NCBI GenBank assembly: GCA_038063975.1 | Contig: JBBTTY010000018.1 | Coordinates: 1 to 6,484 of the forward strand | Direction of reading: 5' to 3' | DNA length: 6,484 bases | From: UBA6065 sp038063975 | GTDB lineage: Bacteria > Patescibacteriota > Minisyncoccia > Phycocordibacterales > UBA6065 | In this document: piece by piece, positions 1-6,072 of the stretch | Position numbering within the stretch: position 1 is the first letter of the stretch | Layout of the letters: each line of letters opens with the position of its first letter | The notes under the pieces: generated by a model | What the model was told of the DNA's origin: nothing | The model's database searches: none | Seen by the model: the letters and a program-made list of their open reading frames with translations, nothing else | Position numbers and translations under genes: made by a program

Positions 1-2
1 TG

Positions 3-1010
3 TTTGAAGAAATAATATCTCTCGAAAATCTTTTTCGCGCGTGGAGGAAATTTCGTCGAGGAAAAACAAAGAAAAGAGATATCATGCAGTTTGAGTTTAA
101 CCTAGAAGATAATCTTTTTAAACTACGCAAAGAACTTTTGTCGGATTCATATAAATCTGATCCGTATGTTTCATTTTATGTCAAAGATCCAAAACTTCGG
201 CATATACACAAAGCGAGCGTGCGTGACAGAGTTCTCCACCAGGCGATATTTCGGGTGCTTTACCCGCTTTTCAACAAACATTTCATCCACGATTCCTATT
301 CATCTAGGAATCTCAAAGGTACTCATGCGGGAAATAACCGAGCGGAAGCGTTTCTGGTCAAATCTACTTCAAATTGGACGAGACAGTGCCATGTCTTCAA
401 ATGTGACGTCAGAAAGTTTTTTGATTCTATAGATCATGAAATGCTTTTTTCGCTTATAAAAAAGAAAATAGAAGATGAAAAAACTTTAAAACTCATTCAA
501 ATAATACTTCGAAGTTTTGAAAAGCATATTTGTACTGGTTTACCGTTGGGAAATGTAACAAGCCAGCTTTTTTCAAATGTGTATATGAACGAGTTTGACC
601 AGTTCGTAAAACACGAGCTTAAGGCCAAATGGTATGCGAGATATTGTGATGATTTTGTTATTGTTGATCGAAGCAGAGTTGTGCTTGAAGGTTATATTTC
701 AAAGATACGACAATTTCTTTTTGATAAACTACTTCTTGATCTTCACCCAAACAAAATCTCTTTACGCAAAGCCAGGCAAGGAATAGACTTTCTTGGATAT
801 GTTGTATTGCCTCATAGGAAAGTTTTGAGGATAAAAACTCTAAAGAGACTCTTGAGGAGAGTTGAAAAAAGCAAGAAACTTCTCAAATCAGGGGTTATAT
901 CCCAAAGTACGTCTGATTCTATAATCGCATCTTATAAAGGAGTTTTAAGTCACGGTAAGAATAGTAAAATTGAACTAAAAATAGACGAGATTATCGAAAC
1001 AAAAACATGA
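3..1010 (+). CDS. Reverse transcriptase, diversity-generating-retroelement type (5' end outside window)
   Basis: This is an RNA-dependent DNA polymerase of the retron/group II/DGR superfamily. The first ATG is at 84, but the frame is open without a stop from base 3. The 27 extra residues (with SLENLFRAWRKFRRGK) resemble the conserved N-terminal block of these enzymes, and none of those codons is ATG, GTG or TTG. The true start therefore probably lies left of the window. Numbering from the ATG at 84, the visible motifs are the palm aspartate in FKCDVRKFF (D108), GLPLGNVTSQ (152-161), the catalytic YCDD (187-190), LDLHPNK (218-224) and DFLGY (235-239). A GxxxSQ motif in place of QGxxxSP is characteristic of DGR enzymes. 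Only a short basic thumb of about 70 residues follows, with no maturase or endonuclease domain, so it is not a group II intron protein. Hand-counted GC is about 36%, against 46% in ftsE. No template or variable repeat is visible here. An unclassified defence-type RT remains possible. Confidence 0.9.
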   Translation, partial: FEEIISLENLFRAWRKFRRGKTKKRDIMQFEFNLEDNLFKLRKELLSDSYKSDPYVSFYVKDPKLRHIHKASVRDRVLHQAIFRVLYPLFNKHFIHDSYSSRNLKGTHAGNNRAEAFLVKSTSNWTRQCHVFKCDVRKFFDSIDHEMLFSLIKKKIEDEKTLKLIQIILRSFEKHICTGLPLGNVTSQLFSNVYMNEFDQFVKHELKAKWYARYCDDFVIVDRSRVVLEGYISKIRQFLFDKLLLDLHPNKISLRKARQGIDFLGYVVLPHRKVLRIKTLKRLLRRVEKSKKLLKSGVISQSTSDSIIASYKGVLSHGKNSKIELKIDEIIETKT

Positions 1011-1022
1011 CTAAAACATGTT
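1004..1022 (+). other. Small inverted repeat at the end of the reverse transcriptase gene
   Basis: AACATG (1004-1009) and CATGTT (1017-1022) are perfectly complementary across a 7-base loop. The repeat overlaps the TGA stop at 1008-1010 and touches the candidate ftsE -10 box. A 6-bp, AT-rich stem with no following T tract is too weak to call a terminator. It may be chance. Confidence 0.35.
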
Positions 1023-1027
1023 AGAAT
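1022..1027 (+). promoter_or_regulatory. Candidate -10 box before ftsE (leaderless start)
   Basis: TAGAAT matches TATAAT at 5 of 6 bases and ends exactly 6 bases before the ftsE ATG, so transcription would begin at or next to the start codon. No convincing -35 element is seen 16-18 bases upstream. ftsX has the same spacing, which strengthens the case. In such an AT-rich gap a chance match is still possible. Confidence 0.4.
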
Positions 1028-1033
1028 AGACGA

Positions 1034-1714
1034 ATGATTCATTTTGATAAGGTGACCAAAGTATATGCCGATGATTTTGTGGCCCTAGACGATGTCAATT
1101 TCCGAATTGAGCCAAAAGAGTTTGTTTCTATAGTGGGTCATTCTGGCGCTGGTAAAACCACTATCGTGAAAATGATTTTGGCGGAAGAAAAGCCCACGAA
1201 AGGCAAGGTTTTGTTTGATAAAATAGACGTTCACAAACTGCGTAGTGGCAAAGTGCCACAGTATCGCCGCCGAATAGGGACGGTGTTTCAGGATTATCGT
1301 TTGATACCGGGGAAGACGGTGTTTGAAAACATTGCTTTTGCTATGGAGGCGGCGGGCAGAACTGATGAAGAAATTGCCTCTGATGTTCCTCATGTTCTCG
1401 ATCTGGTAGACCTCAGCAAAAAAATTTGGCACTTTCCCCACGAACTTTCCGGTGGTGAAAAACAGAGAGTGGCCATAGCCCGGGCCATAGTCAATCAGCC
1501 AGACGTTATCATCGCCGATGAGCCTACGGGCAATCTCGATCCACTCAATACACACGAAATCGTCCAAATTTTCAAAAAAATAAACGATCTCGGTACCACC
1601 GTTGTTCTCACTACTCACAATAAAGGTGTCATTGATTCTGTGGGCTCGCGTGTTATTACTCTGGAAAATGGCAAAATCGTACGTGATGACAAAGAAGGTA
1701 AATATATTATTTAA
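1034..1714 (+). CDS. ftsE: Cell division ATP-binding protein FtsE
   Basis: FtsE is the cytoplasmic ATPase of FtsEX, which couples ATP hydrolysis to activation of peptidoglycan hydrolases at the division site. All ABC motifs are intact in 226 residues, the usual family length: A-loop Tyr11, Walker A GHSGAGKT (35-42), Q-loop VFQDYRLI (84-91), signature LSGGEKQR (138-145), Walker B VIIADE (158-163) with catalytic Glu163, D-loop NLD (167-169) and switch His195 in TTH. The DYRL sequence after the Q-loop is typical of FtsE as opposed to the similar LolD/MacB ATPases, and ftsX follows directly. The ATG at 1034 places the A-loop and Walker A at the expected distances. No Shine-Dalgarno sequence precedes it, but a TAGAAT box ends 6 bases upstream. 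The gene begins 23 bases after the reverse transcriptase stop, so read-through from that gene is likely. Confidence 0.97.
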   Translation: MIHFDKVTKVYADDFVALDDVNFRIEPKEFVSIVGHSGAGKTTIVKMILAEEKPTKGKVLFDKIDVHKLRSGKVPQYRRRIGTVFQDYRLIPGKTVFENIAFAMEAAGRTDEEIASDVPHVLDLVDLSKKIWHFPHELSGGEKQRVAIARAIVNQPDVIIADEPTGNLDPLNTHEIVQIFKKINDLGTTVVLTTHNKGVIDSVGSRVITLENGKIVRDDKEGKYII

Positions 1715-1738
1715 AAAACATTTCTTTCACGTTTTTGA

Positions 1739-1744
1739 TATACT
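1739..1744 (+). promoter_or_regulatory. Candidate -10 box before ftsX (leaderless start)
   Basis: TATACT matches the -10 consensus at 5 of 6 bases and ends 6 bases before the ftsX ATG, placing the likely transcript start on the start codon. The ATG has no Shine-Dalgarno sequence. No clear -35 box is visible. If real, ftsX would have its own promoter besides read-through from ftsE. Confidence 0.42.
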
Positions 1745-1750
1745 ATATAT

Positions 1751-2668
1751 ATGTTATGGATCGCCACAAAACGTGTTTTTAAATCAGGTTTCGTTTCATT
1801 TTGGCGAAACGGCTTTGTGTCGCTCTCTTCTATTCTGATTATCACCCTTACTCTGTTTACCCTAGGCGGCATTATCTTTGCCGGAGCTCTGCTTAATTAT
1901 TCACTGGAAGAAATAAAGTCAAAAGTAGACATAAATGTTTATTTTGTGACAAAAGCCTCTGAAAACGACATTTTAGGCTTGCAAAACAAACTCAAATCTC
2001 TGCCGGAAGTAGCCAACGTGGAATATATCTCGCGAGAAGACACCCTGACTAATTTTAAAGAGCGCCACGTCAATGATGAAATCACTCTCCAAGCTCTGGA
2101 CGAATTAGGCGATAATCCTCTAGGCGCCATTTTAAACATTCGTGCCAGAGAAACTTCCCAATATGAAGGCATAACTAAATTTCTAGAAGGGGAATCAGGC
2201 GAGGCCGGAACATTCATCGATAAAATAAATTATTATCAAAACAAAACAGCCATAGATACTCTGTCAAAAATCATAGACGGAGGCACCACTATCGCTCTCT
2301 CCGTCACATTGGTGCTCGCTATTATTTCCATTCTCATCGCTTTCAATACTATACGTCTGGTCATATATATCGCCCGCGAAGAAATTTCCGTCATGAGACT
2401 GGTTGGCGCGGGCAATACTTTCATCCGCGGTCCATTTATCGTTGTTGGCCTCTTATACGGTTTTGTCTCTGGAATAATCACCTTGCTTATCTTTTATCCC
2501 GTTACATTTTGGATCTCTGACATCACCGAAACTTTTTTCAGCGGTTTCAGCCTCTTTGACTACTATACTTCTAATATTCTTGGACTTATTGGTCTTATCG
2601 TAGGAGGAGGACTCGTTCTTGGAGCTCTGTCTAGTTTTTTGGCCGTGCGCAAATATTTACGGATCTGA
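1751..2668 (+). CDS. ftsX: Cell division permease-like protein FtsX
   Basis: FtsX is the membrane partner of FtsE. It carries no known substrate and passes conformational change to extracellular murein hydrolases or their activators. The 305 residues show the standard four-helix layout. A cytoplasmic basic N-terminus with FWRNGFVSLSS (17-27) is followed by TM1 at about 24-48. An extracellular domain at about 50-177 begins KVDINVYFV, a family hallmark. TM2 lies at about 180-204, TM3 at about 228-252 and TM4 at about 275-298. The cytoplasmic loop AREEISVMRLVGAGNTFIRG (208-227) is the conserved segment thought to contact FtsE. The ATG at 1751 gives the expected N-terminus; the gap after ftsE is 36 bases. 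There is no Shine-Dalgarno sequence, but a TATACT box ends 6 bases before the ATG. Length and topology are normal for FtsX, with no sign of frameshift. Confidence 0.96.
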   Translation: MLWIATKRVFKSGFVSFWRNGFVSLSSILIITLTLFTLGGIIFAGALLNYSLEEIKSKVDINVYFVTKASENDILGLQNKLKSLPEVANVEYISREDTLTNFKERHVNDEITLQALDELGDNPLGAILNIRARETSQYEGITKFLEGESGEAGTFIDKINYYQNKTAIDTLSKIIDGGTTIALSVTLVLAIISILIAFNTIRLVIYIAREEISVMRLVGAGNTFIRGPFIVVGLLYGFVSGIITLLIFYPVTFWISDITETFFSGFSLFDYYTSNILGLIGLIVGGGLVLGALSSFLAVRKYLRI

Positions 2669-2682
2669 TTTAGGCCTACAAA

Positions 2683-2710
2683 TAAACTCTGATAGGTAAA
2701 CTCTGATAGG
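2683..2710 (+). repeat. Perfect 14-bp tandem duplication before the CapA-like gene
   Basis: TAAACTCTGATAGG occurs twice head to tail (2683-2696 and 2697-2710) and ends 2 bases before the ATG at 2713. The TAGG of either copy can pair with the CCTA of the palindrome TAGGCCTA at 2671-2678, so alternative small hairpins could form in the leader. It may be a slippage duplication or a pair of regulator or ribosome contact sites; sequence alone does not decide. Confidence 0.75.
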
Positions 2711-2712
2711 CT

Positions 2713-3651
2713 ATGAAAAAAATTCTGATTGTTTTAATTGTCACCATTGCCGGTTTGGCCGTGATCTCTTCATTTAAAACGGATAACCAAATATATCAAT
2801 CCGTTTACAAAGAGAATTACAAAGAAAACTACAGGAAAAAAGTTAAAATTCTATTTGTGGGAGATCTGATGTTTGACCGAACTATACGCATTATTGCCGA
2901 AGAAAAAGGCTACGATTATCTCTTTTCATGTGCGAATAATTACTTGCGTGAGTTTGATTTCGTCATAGCCAATTTAGAAGGACCGATTACGAATGAAAGT
3001 TCCATATCTCGAAATACAAAACCAGGAGAAGCTAGCAATACAACTTTTACATTTGATATCAGTGTTGCCAAAACTTTGGCTTCAAATAATATAAAAATGG
3101 TCAATCTCGGCAACAATCACATTCTCGATTTTGGAGAGATTGGTAGAGATAGCACTATCAGAGAATTGAGCTTGGCGGGTGTTATGTATTTTGGATCACC
3201 CGGCAATACAATTATGGCGACAACAAGCCTTCGTGGATATACATTGACAATCATAAACTTCAATCAATTTTCAGGCGAAAATAATGCCAAAAAGACAATA
3301 GAAGCCGTCTGGCAGGCCAAAAGGACCGCTGATCTAGTCGTAGTCTATTCTCATTGGGGAGATGAATATTTGCCTGCCACGGAATATGAAAAAGCCCTGG
3401 CTCATTCATTTATAGACGCCGGGGCGGATCTAGTCATAGGCTCTCACCCTCATGTTATTCAGGAACGTGAAATATATAAAGACAAAAGTATTTACTACTC
3501 TCTCGGCAATTTTATATTCGATCAATATTTTACAGATGAAGTGAAAACGGGCGCTGGGGTGGAAGTGTTATTTGATGATCAAACACTTTCCGAAAAAGAA
3601 GTTCGTTTTGATATACGTCGTGATGGCAGGACTTGCCTTGCGGAAAACTAA
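2713..3651 (+). CDS. CapA-family (PGA_cap) metallophosphoesterase-like protein, membrane anchored
   Basis: This protein belongs to the CapA/PgsA family, which has a calcineurin-like phosphoesterase fold and is named for poly-gamma-glutamate capsule synthesis. Most members outside capsule loci have no proven substrate. Residues 1-21 (MKKILIVLIVTIAGLAVISS and so on) form an uncleaved anchor or signal peptide, with no lipobox, so the domain probably faces outwards. Family motifs appear in order: VGDLMFDR (49-56), ANLEGPIT (86-93), LGNNHILDFG (132-141), SHWGDEY (213-219), GSHPHVIQ (243-250) and YSLGNFIFDQ (262-271). The Asp, Asn and His residues expected to bind metal are therefore all present. 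A short YKEN-YKEN repeat (32-39) lies in the linker between anchor and domain. At 312 residues it is near the short end of the family, without a C-terminal extension. No capB or capC gene is nearby, so a capsule role is not supported. The ATG is preceded by AGG only 2 bases upstream, too close for a normal ribosome binding site. Confidence 0.9.
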   Translation: MKKILIVLIVTIAGLAVISSFKTDNQIYQSVYKENYKENYRKKVKILFVGDLMFDRTIRIIAEEKGYDYLFSCANNYLREFDFVIANLEGPITNESSISRNTKPGEASNTTFTFDISVAKTLASNNIKMVNLGNNHILDFGEIGRDSTIRELSLAGVMYFGSPGNTIMATTSLRGYTLTIINFNQFSGENNAKKTIEAVWQAKRTADLVVVYSHWGDEYLPATEYEKALAHSFIDAGADLVIGSHPHVIQEREIYKDKSIYYSLGNFIFDQYFTDEVKTGAGVEVLFDDQTLSEKEVRFDIRRDGRTCLAEN

Positions 3652-3680
3652 AACAAGAAACTAAAATATAAAAACTAAAA
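3645..3680. repeat. A-rich triple repeat at the convergent gene junction
   Basis: AAACTAAAA occurs three times (3645-3653, 3658-3666 and 3672-3680). The first copy contains the TAA of the CapA-like gene, and the third contains, on the other strand, the TAG of the DHH gene. The minus strand is T-rich here and could help release the DHH transcript, but no GC-rich hairpin precedes it. I therefore do not call a terminator. Confidence 0.5.
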
Positions 3681-4526
3681 AACGATTGATTTCACAAAGA
3701 GAGCCAAATCCATTTTCGCGCCGGAGGCGTTTTTGTGGCCACCGGCATCGAGCAGTTTGGCTAACTCCAAAGCGTTAGGGTTTTGCCCATCGAGCGATCG
3801 AAAGCTCACGTGTACTTCCGGACCGTCTATGGTAAATAAACCTACCGCTTGACCGTGTTTCGTGGCTAATATATTGCCACTCTCTGATTTATTGCTGGTT
3901 ATATTGTAAAAGGGGACGGTATAGATACCGATACGGACTATTATCGGATCGGTTGTTTTTACTCCGTGTTCTATGATCATATCTGTAAAACGGCTTATGA
4001 CAGAGCCTTCTTTTTCTATAATATCAAGTGGTTTATCAAGCAGTTTTAACACCTCATCGGGTCTATTTATGATCATATATAGAAAATTACTGACGTCTTT
4101 TGTTTTTTGGCCGTATTTCCATATCCATAGATCTCTGTCTTCAACGAGTTCTATGAGTTCAGGTTTTTTTTCTCCTGGGAAAAAATAATCCCAAGCGAGC
4201 GATGCTCCTGATTTTTTATTATCAAAAATAAATGTAAAATTTTTGTTTTTATCCGCCAGTTCTCGATTTTCTTCTTCTGCACTAACATGGTGATCAATCG
4301 ATGTTACAGCCAAGCCTCTCTCGAGAAATTGCTCGACACCGAGAACGCAATCTACGGTATAAATCTGATCACCAGTTTTGACTTTTTTGAGTATGGGTTC
4401 TAATTCTTCGGTTTTAAAACCATGGCTTAGAGGAAAAAGCAAAGCATCGGGAAATTTTTTTAGAACCACGGCGGCGGCGGTTGTGCCGTCGGTGCAGTCT
4501 TTGTGATATATAGCTATGGTTTTCAT
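3675..4526 (-). CDS. DHH-family phosphoesterase (NrnB-like oligonucleotide or cyclic nucleotide phosphodiesterase)
   Basis: A manganese-dependent phosphoesterase of the DHH/DHHA1 superfamily, probably cytoplasmic because no signal peptide or membrane segment is seen. The visible motifs are YHKDCTDGTTAA (7-18, motif I, in the HxDCxDG form of this subfamily), VDCVLG (58-63, motif II), the naming IDHHVS (77-82, motif III), SGASLAW (106-112), VEDRDLW (128-134, motif IV) and the C-terminal DHHA1 substrate-binding loop GGHKNASG (262-269). All expected metal-binding His and Asp residues are present. Its 283 residues suit the stand-alone NrnB-like members, which degrade short oligoribonucleotides or cyclic nucleotides; which of these it cleaves cannot be read from sequence. 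It has no RecJ-type OB domain. The gene follows the M32 peptidase by 35 bases, with an extended -10 box and a weak AGG ribosome site (4533-4535) in that gap. Its TAG stop lies in the A-rich convergent junction. Confidence 0.9.
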   Translation of the reverse strand: MKTIAIYHKDCTDGTTAAAVVLKKFPDALLFPLSHGFKTEELEPILKKVKTGDQIYTVDCVLGVEQFLERGLAVTSIDHHVSAEEENRELADKNKNFTFIFDNKKSGASLAWDYFFPGEKKPELIELVEDRDLWIWKYGQKTKDVSNFLYMIINRPDEVLKLLDKPLDIIEKEGSVISRFTDMIIEHGVKTTDPIIVRIGIYTVPFYNITSNKSESGNILATKHGQAVGLFTIDGPEVHVSFRSLDGQNPNALELAKLLDAGGHKNASGAKMDLALFVKSIVF

Positions 4527-4544
4527 AAATGGCCTAATAAAGCG

Positions 4545-4553
4545 ATTATATCA
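4545..4553 (-). promoter_or_regulatory. Extended -10 promoter for the DHH phosphoesterase
   Basis: On the minus strand this reads TGATATAAT, a perfect TATAAT preceded by the TGn extension. It ends 18 bases before the ATG at 4526, which predicts a leader of about 10-12 bases. A weak AGG ribosome site (4533-4535) lies 6 bases before the ATG, within or at the edge of that leader. No good -35 is visible, as expected for an extended -10 promoter. This suggests the DHH gene can be expressed separately from the M32 peptidase. Confidence 0.55.
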
Positions 4554-4561
4554 CAAATTTT

Positions 4562-6070
4562 TTAAAGAAAAGAATAAATTTTTTTGTACTTTTCTTTCAA
4601 ATATTGATTAAAGTATGAACTAGACAAATTTTCTCCTGTTACTATTTTTGCCAAATCCTTTGCTTTATATGTCTTGCCTCTCTCATGGATGTTTTTACGA
4701 AGCCAGGCATTAATATCGTCGAATTTACCCTTTGAGATTTTTTGATCCATATCAGGCATATCTCTCTGCATGGCAGCATAAAATTGAGCAGAATATAAAT
4801 TGCCGAAACTGTATGTTGGAAAATAGCCGATACTGCCGGTTGACCAATGAACATCTTGGAGTACTCCTAGAGTATCATTGGGAACATCAATACCTAGATA
4901 TTTTTTCATTTTTGATTTCCATATTTTCGGCAAATTCTCGAGTTTGATTGTTCCCTCAATCATATCTTTCTCTATTTCAAATCTGATGATGATATGCAGA
5001 TTGTATGTTACTTCATCCGCTTCTGTGCGTATAAAAGAAGGATTGACTCGATTTATAATTTTATAAAATTCATCTATTGGCAGTTTTTTGAAAGGCAGGA
5101 GAAATTTTTTTTGCAGTTTTGGATAAAAGTATTTCCAGAAAGGTTTGCTTTTGCCTATGATGTTCTCCCACATCCTCGATTGCGATTCGTGGATGCCGAG
5201 AGAGACCGATTCGCCGAGAGGTGTGCCGAAATGCAGAGCGGGCAAGCCCTGCTCATATAATCCGTGGCCGGTTTCGTGGATGGTAGAGCCTAATGAATGT
5301 AGAAGATCGTCTTTTTTGTATCGAGTGGTGAGACGTATATCATGAGGGTGTAAACCGGAAGTAAAAGGGTGGGTACTCTCGTCTATTCTGCCTCGAGAAA
5401 AATCGAAACCTATACTTTTGGCTATATATTCGTTGAATTTCTTTTGGGCGTCGAGAGGGAAGTCACCCATTATACTCTCGGCATTTATTTTTACTTTTGA
5501 ATTTCTGATTTTTTTAAGAAAAGGAATGAGAAAAGCTTTGAAATCCGTGAATATTTTTGTCGCATCTCTGGCGGTCATGCCTGGTTCATAAACATCGAGC
5601 AGAGCATCATAAGGAGATTCTCTGTAGCCCACATATTCTGCTTCCTGCCTCTTTAATTTAATGATTTTTTGTAGCCATGGCAAAAACATTTTAAAATTAT
5701 TTTCTTCTCTAGCTTTAGCCCAAATGCCTTGAGCTTTTGAACACGTTTCTGAAAGTTCACGGACAAATCTCTCGGGCAGTTTTTTCTCCCGCTCATAACT
5801 TCTCCACGTTTCAGATACAATGACGGCGAGAGAACCCCCTATTTTCTTGGCTTTGAGAGCTTTGACCAGATTGCTGAGCAATTGATCAGAATCAATAGCC
5901 ATAAATTTGTTGTGAACAATAACACTCAAATATGAAATAGAAGCGGCTCTGGCATCCGCTCCACGTGGTGGCATGTTTACTTCTTGGTCCCAAGAGAGCA
6001 GTTGTAAAATATTAGCGAGATGAGAGATTTCCACCAATCTTTTTTTTAGTTCGGTTATATGATTTTTCAT
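4562..6070 (-). CDS. Carboxypeptidase, metallopeptidase family M32 (Taq carboxypeptidase type)
   Basis: A zinc metallocarboxypeptidase that removes C-terminal residues from peptides with broad specificity, excluding proline, as known for the family. The 502-residue length is standard. All diagnostic M32 motifs are present in order: HPF (234-236), DIRLT (244-248), the zinc motif HETGH (265-269) with catalytic Glu266, HESQSR (294-299) supplying the third zinc ligand Glu295, IRTEAD (347-352) and GVLQDVHW (402-409). No signal peptide is seen, so it acts in the cytoplasm, probably finishing breakdown of imported or recycled peptides. The ATG at 6070 gives a normal N-terminus (LSWDQEVNMP at 25-34 is a conserved early block). 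The start lies 2 bases after the stop of the upstream hydrolase and has no Shine-Dalgarno sequence, so translation probably depends on coupling to that gene. The gene appears intact. Confidence 0.96.
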   Translation of the reverse strand: MKNHITELKKRLVEISHLANILQLLSWDQEVNMPPRGADARAASISYLSVIVHNKFMAIDSDQLLSNLVKALKAKKIGGSLAVIVSETWRSYEREKKLPERFVRELSETCSKAQGIWAKAREENNFKMFLPWLQKIIKLKRQEAEYVGYRESPYDALLDVYEPGMTARDATKIFTDFKAFLIPFLKKIRNSKVKINAESIMGDFPLDAQKKFNEYIAKSIGFDFSRGRIDESTHPFTSGLHPHDIRLTTRYKKDDLLHSLGSTIHETGHGLYEQGLPALHFGTPLGESVSLGIHESQSRMWENIIGKSKPFWKYFYPKLQKKFLLPFKKLPIDEFYKIINRVNPSFIRTEADEVTYNLHIIIRFEIEKDMIEGTIKLENLPKIWKSKMKKYLGIDVPNDTLGVLQDVHWSTGSIGYFPTYSFGNLYSAQFYAAMQRDMPDMDQKISKGKFDDINAWLRKNIHERGKTYKAKDLAKIVTGENLSSSYFNQYLKEKYKKIYSFL

Positions 6071-6072
6071 AT

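Larger units (their letters stand above)
980..1033 (+). repeat. Pair of 9-bp direct repeats flanking the RT-ftsE junction
   Basis: AATAGACGA occurs at 980-988, inside the last codons of the reverse transcriptase, and again at 1025-1033, ending immediately before the ftsE ATG. The 8-mer AAAACATG is also repeated between them (1002-1009 and 1013-1020). The pattern could reflect a local duplication or an old insertion scar, or it could be coincidence in AT-rich DNA. Confidence 0.35.

Noticed and set aside
166..432. 88-residue frame inside the reverse transcriptase gene
   Set aside because: It overlaps conserved RT coding sequence in another frame and shows no recognisable features.
84..1010. 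ATG at 84 as the true start of the reverse transcriptase
   Set aside because: The frame is open to the left edge and the extra residues match the conserved N-terminal block of the family. The GGAGG-like bases at 43-47 are far too distant to serve this ATG.
3..1033. Template repeat or variable repeat of a DGR inside the window
   Set aside because: I found no pair of long near-identical segments differing mainly at adenines, and no suitable non-coding stretch exists next to the RT in this window.
1085..1618. 177-residue open frame on the minus strand opposite ftsE
   Set aside because: It lies wholly antisense to an intact, conserved ABC ATPase gene and its translation has no recognisable motif or domain pattern.
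1602..1838. 78-residue frame bridging the end of ftsE and the start of ftsX
   Set aside because: It overlaps both genes in another frame; its low-complexity hydrophobic product reflects the local bases.
3626..3638. GGCA/TGCC stem near the end of the CapA-like gene as a terminator
   Set aside because: The stem has only 4 base pairs, lies inside the coding region and is not followed by a T tract on the plus strand.
4732..5345. Several plus-strand frames opposite the M32 carboxypeptidase
   Set aside because: They are antisense to an intact gene with all family motifs and overlap one another without recognisable domains.
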